Assembly (NCBI GenBank): GCA_964036195.1
Contig: OZ038453.1
Location: 4,169,469 to 4,233,468 of the forward strand
Direction: 5' to 3'
Origin: Sphaerolaimus hirsutus
Taxonomy: Eukaryota > Nematoda > Chromadorea > Monhysterida > Sphaerolaimidae
Length of the DNA: 64,000 nt
This document shows, piece after piece, positions 44,081-54,865 of this stretch. Position 1 is the stretch's first letter. Every line of letters starts with the position of its first letter. Under the pieces are notes generated by a model that worked only from the letters and a program-made list of their open reading frames with translations, was not told the origin of the DNA and did no database searches. Made by a program: the position numbers and the translations under genes.

Positions 44081-44450
44081 ACTTTCAGAAGCATAAAAAA
44101 TAATGTGCAGCTGCAGATCAGTACTTTTAAAAGAACAATTTTAGAAAAAGTGTGTAGATCGGTACTTTGTAAGATACAAACGCTAAAAAAGCTTGTAGAT
44201 CGGTACTTTTAAAATTCCGGTAATTGAATTTTGCCATTTTTGGCACTTTTCGACCACCAATATATCAAAATGTATTTTCACACCCCCTACTTTTTATTAT
44301 TTTTTTTGAAGTGCTTTCCTATGGGGACCCCAAATATGTCCTTAACTCAAAAGTGAAAAATTTGTAGATTGGTACTTTTAGAAGCACACCCTTCATTTTC
44401 AGATGGCGCCTTGGCTTGGCGCCATCGGCACCTGGCACCATTTTGTCTTG

Positions 44451-45770
44451 TGCTGAAGCCACCGAAGTCAGCTTCTTCTACCACCGAATCCGGTAACTCC
44501 AAGACCGTAGTGAGAAACGGCCTTTAGAGTGGTTGATTTCCCATTGTAGCTGAACGTCCACTTGTCGACAGCCAAGTTGAGTTTATTTCATGGTTGCGTG
44601 TTGAAAGGGGGTTTCGAGATTGTTTCAGGTACTTTATTTCGATCAGATATAGCTTGATACAAAAGCGCAAAGCCTAGCGAGCTTCCTAGTCGAAGTTTCT
44701 ATTGCTAGCTTATTTTGAAGACTTGGGGTGGGTCCGCAGACTGAAGTAAAAACTTCCAAAGTAGCTAAGACACGGAAATTATGTATAAAACACAGCTACA
44801 GTAATTTCCTAAATTCAAATGCACAAATAAAACATAAATGCAATAATAAGACACATTTAGCCGAAACAGTTGGCTTATTCTACGCGTGCAAACATTCAAA
44901 TCATTATGGTAAAGAATTACCAGGTACAAATTGGGCTAATGGAAAAACTATTAATCTTGAGAGGCGCAAAGTCATCAAACTCGGCCGATTTACTAATCTG
45001 TTTAAATTTGTCAGAAAACATTAATGCACATTGGAACTAATAAAATAGGGTTTGGAAATTGTAAATAGTAGTGCAAATGTTCCTAATGACACAAATAAAA
45101 TAGAGTATATTCAACACAATAATAGTAATCACTTCCTGGAAACGTGTACTTTATAATTGACAAATTGGGACTTATTTGAGGTAAATAGGTATATTGATTG
45201 AGCAGGGTTTATAACATATTTAATTCGAGCAGGGTTTGTAATATAACTGATAAGTAGAATAGGGTATTTACTATAAATGTCCAAGTAAATAGTAAACAGT
45301 GAGCAGGGTTTAATAATTATGCCTACACGAAGGCTTCGTATCGTAAATGCTAGTTGTACACAGGGCACTATTTCTCTATTAGGACGCTGGCCTAAGTAAG
45401 TACGTTGCACATAAATATTTACAAGATTTGACTTTCTCAAATTGCAAGTAAACCATGTAAATGTATATATAATAATGATCAGAATATTACGGCGAGTTGA
45501 ATGAGCCTAATTTCATATTCATAAACCTAATAATAACTTATTTGACCTTTTAACCTAAATATTCCACATAAACATATCAATAACTCATAATACACTTTCC
45601 TAATTGAATATTCTCCATGGATAAATAATATAGTGCAGGAAATACAATTTGCGTGGTAAATTAATATAGTGCATAAAATGTAAAATAGTGCAAATAGGTA
45701 AATGGACAAATATGAGCCTAATTATCAATTCTCTGTATTTCTTTATCCATACATTTTGCCACGGTCAGCA
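44451..45770 (-). repeat. 3' LTR of BEL element
   Basis: 1320 bp, TGCTGA...TCAGCA ends, matches 57011-58330 throughout. Small ORFs inside are shared by both LTRs and not supported as genes. Confidence 0.95.
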
Positions 45771-45814
45771 CACTCCGGGCGGAAGAGTTGCTGCACCCCG
45801 TTGTTGCAGCAACG

Positions 45815-48800
45815 TCACATGTTGGTGGTGGTGGGCGCCAACGTGATGAGTGGCGTTTCCACAGTCGCCTCAGTGGTGAACGTGGTCGTGCGCAAAGTCG
45901 TGGGCGTGCGTGAAGTCGCAGGTTCGGTTGCTGGTGATGCCAACGCCGACCTAGCCTGATCATGAAGTAGGTAGTTGCCCGTGTTGCTTCCTGCGCGTTC
46001 GCGTGCAGTGAATTTGCGGATATCAGGCATGTGAACACTATCTCTGTTCCTGGCTCTGACTTGTCCCTCATCAGCTGAACTTTCATCTGGCTGAACATAT
46101 GCTGATAGTGACTTTGCCATTCTGTCCTCTGTTTCTGCTCTTCTGGCAAATCTGATGGACTGTGTTGAATTGGATCTGGCTCTCCTCTTGATTGCTGGTC
46201 TCAACTCTGTCTTGCGTACTTTCCTCTGTGGATAATTGGTCTCTTTCTGAGTTGATTTCTTGATAGTATATCTGACGGCTCTGAAGCATAGCCATATGCA
46301 TTTGAACGGACACACTATGCATTTCCATATGCATGTGTACACACATGGTGGAATCACTGGCTTTCCTGTGGCAATTCTCCAATTGTACCACAGGTATCCT
46401 GCAGCTACGATTCCAGCTATCAGGATTGTGATCCCCAGCAGCATTGCGATTGTGTTGATGATCACTTGAAAGGGTCCTTTCAGCATTCCTCCCATAAAGT
46501 TGGTGTACCCTTTTGATACTCCAGATATATAGTGACCATATGCCTTGCCAATTCCTGCTGCTGTCTGTCCAATTCCTGCTCCAATGCCTTCTTTTGAATT
46601 TCTGATCACTCTGGGATCCAATGACATATCTGCTGTGTAATCGATCAATTGGTTCTGCACATGCTCTAGATTCTGTAATCTCTGAATCTGGCCTCTGACA
46701 TCCATGAAATTGGTCGCTCTGTTGACAATGTTGGTGAACAGGTGAGGCGCATCAAACGTGAAGGCCTGCCACTGTCCTTTCCATGTCATTTCAATTGGCG
46801 TCTCTGTGACGTGCACCATTCCATGTGCGGACTTCCATTGTCCATGTTCATTTCTGTACAGGTGCAGTGTAGTGTGGCTGCAGTTCTCTTCTGGTGATTT
46901 CTCCACCAAGTCTCTGCTGCCTGGGCTCTTGAACCACAAGGGCCCGTCTTTGTCCAATCTCATTGGTGTGTACTTGTAACACGTCTCTCCCACTTTTCCT
47001 GTCTGATAAATTATGTATGGATGCACTTCCTTGCATTCCCAAAACATAATTGCTTCTCCAGCCCATTCTGCATGAACATCCTGTCTTCCCAGCATGGCTC
47101 GAATTCCCAATGTTGGATCGATGCGGAAAAGCTGAGTCAACATGTCCAGCTGGATCTTGCAAAGTTGACATAACTGATGCCATACAATCGCAAATTGCGC
47201 TTGAGTCATCTCTCTGACTACATGTTGCAGGAATTGAAATTTGGAGTTTCTGTCGTCCAATCTGGCATACAATGTTCCACTGATTGTCGACTCTTTTGCC
47301 TCCACTATTTTTCCTGGCATTGCCCATTCCACAGGCACATCTTCTTTTCTGTCAAACTGGATGAATACACCTCCTTGATCAGTGTAGTATGTGTCTCCCA
47401 GAACACATTCTGAGCCAATTGGCCTCTTTGTCTTGTTACTGTGAAAGTATGCTGCTTGTAACTTTGACACAATAATTGTTTGGCCAGATATTTCTGCTTT
47501 GAATCTGCCAATTCTCTCATATGCACATTGATGCTTGAAATTCTCCGTATCCCACACTGTGATTCCATAATTGTGGTCTCTGCAATGTCCCATCATGGCT
47601 CTGCACTGGCTGAAATCTTGCAAGTCGCTGATTACAGTCTTTCCATCGAGTGAAGCCACAGTTCCTTCTTCCATGTAGAAGTTACTGACGACATTTTCTT
47701 TGTCATGACAACACCATGAATATTCCACATTCAAGGTTTGATTAGTTGTCCACACTCTGGGCTCTATTTCCACCAAAGGTGTTCCTCTGAACATCTTGTG
47801 AATTCTTGCATAGTTACAGGCTACCACGCCAACTTGCTGGTATTTCTCAAAATTGCCTGTAATGCCTTTCGCTCCCCAGAAACTGGTGTGCATGATGATT
47901 TCTTTGATTCTGATGTAGCATCTGTATGCTTTCTCTTTCTGTGGAATCTGTCTCTGTGCGTAAAGTGTAATTTTCATTGCCTTGACAAAATTCCTTGGTG
48001 AGATATGGCACTGCACTTCTTCAGGAACTGTAAGCGCATGTCCATGTCTTCCACTGGTGCAAATCTGATACTTCTGGCTTTGTGAATTGATCACCTGCTC
48101 CACAGGATGATCCTTGATTGCATCCTTGAATCTCTCATAAGTTTGCATTTCTCTGACGGATTTTGGTGGCCATTCTGAAGGCAAAGGCGGCAATCCATGA
48201 CACGCTGCCAATGATGGTGGCCTTACTGTCGAGGTTTCTAGAACGTATGTTCTGGAAAATACTTCGCTGTAAGCCTTGCCGGCTTCTCTCAGCGTTGCTG
48301 ACTCTGACACGCCTGTCAGCATCAACACCATGCACAGCATTCCAATCACCAGACTGCTGGTGGTTGCTGTGGCTTTCCCTGTTGCACTCCTCAGGACTCT
48401 ATCTGATGCTGAGTTCCTCTGAGCAGGGTCTGGTACAGGGTCTCTGTCTGAATTCTGATTTCTGACATGTTTCTGGACAATTGCTGGGTCCAGTAAATCC
48501 ACTTTGACTGTTACTGCTGTCTCTGGGATATCCATTGTCTTTGAATTGATGTCCAGTGGATACAATTGATTGAGTGGTCTGCTGACCACATTTCTGTTGG
48601 CAGTTCTGACTTTTGCTGAGCGAATCTGTCCATCTTTGCTGGGCTCTAACTGCTCGATGCGACCCATCTTCCATGCACCTCTAGGCATGTTCTCTTCATA
48701 AATCAGCACAACTTCATTAACTTTGGGTTCTTGAGTCGCTGTCAATCTGCCATGTTTGTGTGTCACCTGAGTCCTTTCCCTCAGGCTCGGGATATACTCT

Positions 48801-50143
48801 TGATGCCACAAGTCCCAGAACTCATCCAAAGTTTGCTGGGTTGTCTCCCAATATTTATGCAGTATTGCTGCATTATCCACTCTGGGCACAAATTCTCCGT
48901 CTTTGTCTGTATCAAACTGTGGTGCTCCAATCTGACCTTCCCCTGTCAGGAAGTCTTTCGGTGTCAGCACTCTGAGACTCTTCACATCGCCATATATGTA
49001 AGAGATCGGCCTGCTGTTGATTACTGCTTCCACTTCTGGCAGAAGCGTCAACAATTCTTGCAGGGTTAACATTCTGTGCCCCACAGCTGCCTTGAAATGT
49101 TTCTTGGTGATGCCCACCATTCTCTCATAGACTCCTCCTTGCCATGGTGCCATAGGAGTCGTCATGTTCCACTGGATTTGTTGCTGTGAGCAGTACATCT
49201 GTACTGCTCCACTTTTGACCATTTCTGACCATTCTTTTCCAGTATTAATGGCTTTGTCAGTGCTTGAGCTGAGCACTTTCTCTGTCAACTTGAATTGCAT
49301 TGCATTGTTTGAAATCACTGCTTCAGGCTTTCCGCGCCTGGCGATGAATCTCCTGACTGCATTCAGGAATTCCTGTGCTGTCATGTCCAGCACACTTTCC
49401 AGGTGAACTGCACGTGTCACCATACATGTGAACAAACAGATCCACATTTTCCTGTGATCTTTGTCCACTTTGTACCAAACTGGTCCCAAATAATCCAAGC
49501 CCGTGTACTGGAACGGTCTGGCTCTCTGAACTCTGGTTTCTGGTAAATCTGGCATTGGTGGAAGCTGGTACGGCTTCGCTCCCAATTTCTTACAGGTTGG
49601 GCAGGTTCTCGTCACATTGTAGATCACCCGTCTGCCTTGTGTAATCCAGTACTTTTGTCTGATTGCTGCTAGCGTGTGTTGCACTCCTGCGTGCATCAAC
49701 TTCTCATGCTGGTCTCTGACAATCAGCTGAGTCACTGTAGCCGTTGCTGGCAACAGTATGAGTGGCACTGTGACTTCCTGTGGGTCAGTATGCTCCATTC
49801 TGCCGTGGCACTTCAGGATTCCATCCTGATGCATCTGCACATTGAGCCATTTGATCAACTGCTGGTCTGCAGCTGCTTTCTTGCCATTCTGGCTGCCCTT
49901 GCTGTGGCCTGTTGCCAGAATCTCTGCCACTCTTTTGTAATGATTCTGTTGCGTCACTTTGATCCAATATTTCAACGCAATCTCCCTTTCTTCAATACTG
50001 ATAATTCCCTGTGGTTTCATTGTACCACAGATACTTTCCATGATTTCTGACAACACATTCTGACTATCGTTTTTGCTGCGCTTTTTGTGCATCTGCCGCA
50101 CAAATCTCATCACGTATACTGTTGCATCCAGTAACTTTGTCAA
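45815..50143 (-). CDS. Integrase - envelope-like glycoprotein (single 1442-codon ORF)
   Basis: Residues ~141-190 form the integrase zinc module and ~205-370 the core (YTGLDYLGPV near 209; SNNA near 275 where SDNA is usual; VYERM near 338). From ~594 a signal-peptide-like segment (LVIGMLCMVLMLTGVSES) opens a Cys-rich ectodomain with N-glycosylation sites. A membrane anchor lies at ~1224-1252, followed by a Cys-rich, then basic and Thr-rich tail. The pattern YRC, FWG, a CC/W pair and C-x-YE recurs in the gypsy element's glycoprotein. Both resemble class III-type glycoproteins captured from negative-strand RNA viruses (chuvirus-like is my best guess). The AUG at 50143 is not the biological start; pol would enter from upstream, across a TGA at 50147. 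The integrase Asp-to-Asn change probably disables it. The env part shows no break. Confidence 0.88.
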   Translation of the reverse strand: MTKLLDATVYVMRFVRQMHKKRSKNDSQNVLSEIMESICGTMKPQGIISIEEREIALKYWIKVTQQNHYKRVAEILATGHSKGSQNGKKAAADQQLIKWLNVQMHQDGILKCHGRMEHTDPQEVTVPLILLPATATVTQLIVRDQHEKLMHAGVQHTLAAIRQKYWITQGRRVIYNVTRTCPTCKKLGAKPYQLPPMPDLPETRVQRARPFQYTGLDYLGPVWYKVDKDHRKMWICLFTCMVTRAVHLESVLDMTAQEFLNAVRRFIARRGKPEAVISNNAMQFKLTEKVLSSSTDKAINTGKEWSEMVKSGAVQMYCSQQQIQWNMTTPMAPWQGGVYERMVGITKKHFKAAVGHRMLTLQELLTLLPEVEAVINSRPISYIYGDVKSLRVLTPKDFLTGEGQIGAPQFDTDKDGEFVPRVDNAAILHKYWETTQQTLDEFWDLWHQEYIPSLRERTQVTHKHGRLTATQEPKVNEVVLIYEENMPRGAWKMGRIEQLEPSKDGQIRSAKVRTANRNVVSRPLNQLYPLDINSKTMDIPETAVTVKVDLLDPAIVQKHVRNQNSDRDPVPDPAQRNSASDRVLRSATGKATATTSSLVIGMLCMVLMLTGVSESATLREAGKAYSEVFSRTYVLETSTVRPPSLAACHGLPPLPSEWPPKSVREMQTYERFKDAIKDHPVEQVINSQSQKYQICTSGRHGHALTVPEEVQCHISPRNFVKAMKITLYAQRQIPQKEKAYRCYIRIKEIIMHTSFWGAKGITGNFEKYQQVGVVACNYARIHKMFRGTPLVEIEPRVWTTNQTLNVEYSWCCHDKENVVSNFYMEEGTVASLDGKTVISDLQDFSQCRAMMGHCRDHNYGITVWDTENFKHQCAYERIGRFKAEISGQTIIVSKLQAAYFHSNKTKRPIGSECVLGDTYYTDQGGVFIQFDRKEDVPVEWAMPGKIVEAKESTISGTLYARLDDRNSKFQFLQHVVREMTQAQFAIVWHQLCQLCKIQLDMLTQLFRIDPTLGIRAMLGRQDVHAEWAGEAIMFWECKEVHPYIIYQTGKVGETCYKYTPMRLDKDGPLWFKSPGSRDLVEKSPEENCSHTTLHLYRNEHGQWKSAHGMVHVTETPIEMTWKGQWQAFTFDAPHLFTNIVNRATNFMDVRGQIQRLQNLEHVQNQLIDYTADMSLDPRVIRNSKEGIGAGIGQTAAGIGKAYGHYISGVSKGYTNFMGGMLKGPFQVIINTIAMLLGITILIAGIVAAGYLWYNWRIATGKPVIPPCVYTCIWKCIVCPFKCIWLCFRAVRYTIKKSTQKETNYPQRKVRKTELRPAIKRRARSNSTQSIRFARRAETEDRMAKSLSAYVQPDESSADEGQVRARNRDSVHMPDIRKFTARERAGSNTGNYLLHDQARSALASPATEPATSRTPTTLRTTTFTTEATVETPLITLAPTTTNM

Positions 50144-50146
50144 TGA

Positions 50147-52889
50147 TCAGAATCTTTGTATCTCAATTCCCAATGGGTTGCTTTGCTTGCTTTCATCAGC
50201 TTGCTCCTTGCTTGCATCTGGGTCACTGACCACTTGCTGCATGGCACCCAGGTAAATTGGACTGGCTTTTGGGAACTTGAGCTCTTCTTTCTTGATTTCT
50301 GCCATTACTTCTGGCGTGACTGGCTCCACTTTCGGCTCTGGCCACTCTCCAGTCATTAGCCATTATGGCCCCTTCCACCACAGGTTACTGCCTTCCAACT
50401 CTGACATATTCATGCCTCTTGTGGCCATGTCAGCTGGGTTTTCCAGTCCTGCTATGTGTCTGATGTGCACGTTTTCTGTCTCACTCTGAATCTTCTTGAT
50501 TTCATCCAATCTGTTCTTGACAAAACATGCCAGTGGCTTCGCAGTTGTCAGCCACTTCAGACAACAGGTTGAATCTGACCATACGACTGTTTGACTGAAT
50601 TTGACGTCCTTGAGCTCTTTATGAATAAATTTCGACATTCTGCTGCCGATCAACATTGCTAACAATTCCAGCCGTGGAATTGTCACTTCTGGTTTCTTTG
50701 GAGCGAGTCTCAATCTGGAGTACAGCAGGCTTGACGTGCCGCTGTCATTCTCTATTTTCTGGCATATGTATGCCGCTGCGCTGTATGCCATTGCTGAGGC
50801 ATCAACAAAAATGTGCAGTTGTGCATCTGCACCACTCTGGTAATTCAAATTTCTGTTGAACCTGATCTGTCCAACTTTGAGCAATTCTGTCTCCAATTGC
50901 TGCCAAATTGCTGTCTGTTCCTCAGACAGGGGTGTGTCCCATTCTTTGGCACTTGGTCCTGAATGCCATAACGTCTGCAAAAGTCTCTTTGCTGGCAGTA
51001 GGACAGGACTGACAAGTCCCATTGGATCAAAACATCCCGCAGTCACCTTTGCAACTGTCCTTTTCGTGGGAAGTTTGATTTTCTGGTCAGTTTCTGATAA
51101 TTGTGATTGCTGAACTGTCTTTGGCGTTTTCAGCCACATCTGGTCGCTCTCTGTGTCCCATTTCATTCCTAGGACTGTTGTGACAATTTCCTTGGCCACA
51201 TCTGACTCTGCCAATTGCCAAGTGAAGTTCTTGTTGCTGCTGTTCCACTCTCTCAGATTCATCTGTGCCTCTGTGAACAGCATTTTGGATTCCTGGTACA
51301 ATTCGATTGCTTTCTGCTCTGTGTCCACACTGAGGATCAAATTATCCACATACAGATTTTCATCGATCAATTTTGCATTCTCTGTGCCAGCTTGATTCAA
51401 GTGGTATCTGACTGTCAGCGCCAGCAGCGCTGGGCTGCAGATTATACCAAATGGCACTCTGGCAAATCTGTAAATCTGAATGTTGTCCTCCATGGATGGT
51501 TTTGTGGGATCTTTGTACCACAGATTGTCACATCTCTGTCACTGTCCTGCAGACTGATCTGCAGAAATGCTTTCTCTATGTCTGCGATTTCATGCAATCG
51601 GAATCGCATCAGCATCCCTACCAGCTGTGGTAGTATCACTGGACCGCGGTACATGCACTCATTCAAGCTTGGCATGCCTGGCGGCTTTTCTGAGGCATCA
51701 TATACCTCTGACCTTTGTGGTAGTTTTCTCTGGCGTTATCACTGGTTGATGAGGCAAAATATGGAACTTTCTGCCATCCATAATATCCTCTTGCACTTTC
51801 TCAATCACTCCTTGCTCCTCTTGTGCTTTCATGATTGCCTGAATTTTCTCCAATAATTCTGGATCTCTCTTGAGCCTATTGGTGAGGTACCTGAACCTCT
51901 TGAACGCCATTGCTTTGTTATCTGGGAGTTCATGCAAATTCGGCTTGTACATTAACTTTACAGAGTACCGTCCATCTGGGTTTCTCTGTACACTCTCATT
52001 GAATTGCTTGATGGCCTCATCATCCTCGACGAGGTCCGGCTGGTCCATTATGCCAATGGTATCCAGTCTATCCATGTCTTTGACATTTGGTACAGGAGCA
52101 ATTGACAACGGTGCTTCCTCGTACCACTTTTCTCTCTGAATTTGATGCACAATTGTGTTGACCACCACCGGATATGCACCATCCGTGGTCCATTGATTTC
52201 TATTGCTTGTCAGCTGCCCACCTCCCATCAGTAATCCCAATTCCGATGGAATTACATACAATCCTGACGGAAGTCTGGTGGTGCTGGTGTTTCTGGACAT
52301 CAAGTCCCAGAAATAATTCAAGCCCACAATAATATCTGGCTTGAACTTGCACTCTGTCCCTTTTTCCTTGGGAATTCTGTCTGCAAAGTAACTCTCATCC
52401 GGGAAGTACTTCTGCAGGTACTTTTCGTCCTGTTCTGACACAGGCACTTTGACTTGTTCTGTGGTCAACGTCGGGACCACATCAGCCACCATATCAACTT
52501 TCTGGCCATTTCTGAGCTGCATTCTGAATTCCACTTGCTGTACCACTTTATAGTTTTTCATTTCCAAATGTGTACACCTGGATGTGGTGTTCACCTGTAC
52601 TCTTCAAATTGAGTTTCTTGGCCACTTTCTCTGACATGTACGTTCCCTGGGATCCTGTGTCCAGGAATGCTTGGATTTGTAGCGGTGGCTGTTCAAGCTC
52701 CATCTCTGTATCCATTTCTGAAGCCTCAATCACTGTTCTGGCTGTCATCAGCATTGACATATTCCTGTTTACCGACAGGTTCACTGATGTATTCTGTTGC
52801 TTTGTATTTGGTTCTGTAACCACTGTGCTGGATATGGTTTCTGTCTCCACCATTTCTGGTCCAGCTTCTTCCACAGTGACACAATTCAC
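50147..52889 (-). pseudogene. pol: BEL protease - RT - RNase H region, broken
   Basis: Read right to left: an aspartic protease motif (FLDTGSQGTYMSEKV) near 52650, a continuation to 51698 (PDIIVGLNYFW; SGLYVIPSELGLLMGG), RT (MYRGPVILPQLVG; DIEKAFLQISL; PFGIICSP; LYVDNLI), then RNase H-like sequence (FVDASAMAYSAA; WSDSTCCLKW; ENPADMATRG). Breaks: frame changes near 52560, 51700 and 51510, an in-frame TAA at about 50363 and a TGA at 50147. Pieces are 52548-52889, 51698-52594, 51442-51675, 50363-51493 and 50147-50356. YVDN may be natural in some BEL/Pao lineages. Domain calls are firm; the copy cannot make active Pol. Confidence 0.88.
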
Positions 52890-52919
52890 TGTGGCTTTTC
52901 TCTGTTGGCTCTGTGCTGG

Positions 52920-53312
52920 TCAACCGACTGTCGACACAGACTTTCTGCCATTGTTTGCTGATTGCTGGCCATTCTGTTCACCATTTGCTCTGAATGCTGG
53001 AATTTGCCATCCAGCGTTTCCATTGCCATTGTCACCAAATTTCTCTGGGCACACTGCACTGTGGTGCCTATTGGACTTGCAATAGAAACAATTTCTCGTA
53101 AATTGACACTGAGCCATGTAATGCCCTTTCTGCAGGCATCTCAGGCATCGCTCTGCCTTTGACAAAATCATTCTCCTTTCTCTGGCAGTTTTGAACTTTG
53201 GACACTTATCATTGAAGTGTAATTGCTGTGTGTCATTGCAAAACACACACAGCCTCCCAGGATTCATGAATCCAACTTGCGGTGCACTCTGACCATTCTG
53301 GATCACAGACAT
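52920..53312 (-). pseudogene. gag: BEL nucleocapsid-type zinc-finger segment
   Basis: Contains Cys/His knuckles (CLRCLQKGHYMAQC and CFYCKSNRHHSAVC) typical of BEL/Pao Gag C-termini. It is in the same frame as the upstream Gag ORF, separated by a TAG at 53427, and ends at an in-frame TGA (52920) before the protease segment. Confidence 0.85.
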
Positions 53313-53426
53313 GCTCCCTGTGCTGGTCCTAGGGTTCTCTGGCCCTCTGAATCGATTCCCATTGCCTTGGAACCGATTATTGAATTGCTGTGCGCGTGGA
53401 TTATTCCCGAATCCCTGGCGCGGTTG

Positions 53427-54497
53427 CTAAACTGGTGCATCAGTGTTCTGTGCATGCTGTACAGCCTCACTGAGCGCTAGCTTGCCAAACAGCTTTCTGA
53501 ATTTCTCCACCGTCAAGGCTTCCTCAGTTCCCTGTTCCTTCTGGATTTCTCTGAGGACCTCTGGTGGCACTTTCTGTTGCAGCTGGCTCAACAGCATTGG
53601 ATGCTCCACTGATTCACCCAGTGACTCCAACTGCTGGAGCAGCCTTTCAATTGCATCAAACAAAATTCTCATGTCCTGACAGGTATTCCTGGCCTGTTGC
53701 AGCTTCATGATATTACTCATCAGCGTGTTTCTGACCACAACTGGCTGGTCATATCTCTTCTTGAGCATTGCAATTGCGGGTGCATAATTTTCTGCGGTCA
53801 CACTCAATCCACTGATCATGCCAAATGCTGAGCCTTTCAGCAAACTCCTCAAGTATGAGAACTTGGAAACGTCTTCCAAATCTGCCCGATTGTGAATGTG
53901 GGATTCAAACATTTGCCACCATGATCGAAATTTGACAATTTCCCCAGAAAACTGTTCAACTTCCAGTTTCTGTAATTTGACGCTCTTTGCTGTAGTTGCA
54001 TTGGTTGAACTGGCTCCTGGTGCAGCTCCCTGAGCTGTCAGTGCCATCTGGGCAGCCATCTGCTGTATGAATGCTGTGTTGACTTCATACATGGTACTTC
54101 TGCTCAGTTGCTGGATCATGTCTTGCAACTCCTCGATGTACACATTCATGGCTGCAATTTTCTGTGTCACCAAGTCTGACATATTTGCATATTCATCATA
54201 TGAGTCTTGGTACATTTTTTGTTCTTGCTCCATTTGATTGGAATCGTCAATGTCCTTGACGATATCTCTCCATGCGTCAAATTGAGTTCTCACTGTAGTC
54301 ATTGCACCCTCCAACTTTGCACCTTCCTGTTTGACAGATGCAATCACCCTTCTCATTTCTGTTCTCTTCTCATCCTTTGATGACTCCGCATATATTTCCG
54401 GGTTATACTTGACATATTCTCTTGACCATCTGCTCTCCACCCTGTGCTTTGCTGGGCCCAGGGTCTTTCTGATATGACCCGTTGGTGAAGGCACCAT
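53427..54497 (-). CDS. gag: BEL Gag (N-terminal and capsid part)
   Basis: 356 residues beginning MVPSPTGHIRKTLG. The second half (FSGEIVKFRSWWQMFESHIH; YDQPVVVRNTLM) matches the DUF1759-type capsid region of BEL/Pao Gag. A predicted coiled coil lies near residues 90-140. It ends at TAG followed by CAA, in frame with the zinc-finger segment. It could be a premature stop or, less likely, a readthrough site. Confidence 0.85.
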   Translation of the reverse strand: MVPSPTGHIRKTLGPAKHRVESRWSREYVKYNPEIYAESSKDEKRTEMRRVIASVKQEGAKLEGAMTTVRTQFDAWRDIVKDIDDSNQMEQEQKMYQDSYDEYANMSDLVTQKIAAMNVYIEELQDMIQQLSRSTMYEVNTAFIQQMAAQMALTAQGAAPGASSTNATTAKSVKLQKLEVEQFSGEIVKFRSWWQMFESHIHNRADLEDVSKFSYLRSLLKGSAFGMISGLSVTAENYAPAIAMLKKRYDQPVVVRNTLMSNIMKLQQARNTCQDMRILFDAIERLLQQLESLGESVEHPMLLSQLQQKVPPEVLREIQKEQGTEEALTVEKFRKLFGKLALSEAVQHAQNTDAPV

Positions 54498-54865
54498 TTT
54501 TGCTGATGAAGTTTTCTTTCACTGTTTCTCTTTATAGTGCGTCTCCTGTGACGCTTGTGACGCTTCCTTGTGCCTTCTTGTGCACTTCTCTGTGCACCAC
54601 GGATTTGTTGTGCCACGCACAATACCAATGCAGTCCTACAGGCCCCTGACGTGTTTTATCACGCGTTGACCTTTACTGCACTGGCACCAGGTGTGTTCCT
54701 AAAGCCCCTGACGTGATTGTTTACACGCGTTGACTTCAACACACCGGTCAAATCCACCTGGACAATAAACAATTTATTTGCCCAGCAGTGTGCGCCCAAA
54801 GAGGGTCCGTACACACTAGTGTGCGCCCGAAGTGGGTCCGTACACACTTTTCTGAGCGCTCTGGC

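Noticed and set aside
43760..44212. 150-codon open frame at the minisatellite
   Set aside because: All three frames are open because the repeat unit lacks stops; no conserved domain.
44728..45440. About 100-codon open frames inside the BEL LTR on both strands
   Set aside because: They are short, not intact with the same ends in both LTRs (the plus-strand frame is broken in the other LTR), and lie in a region expected to be regulatory.
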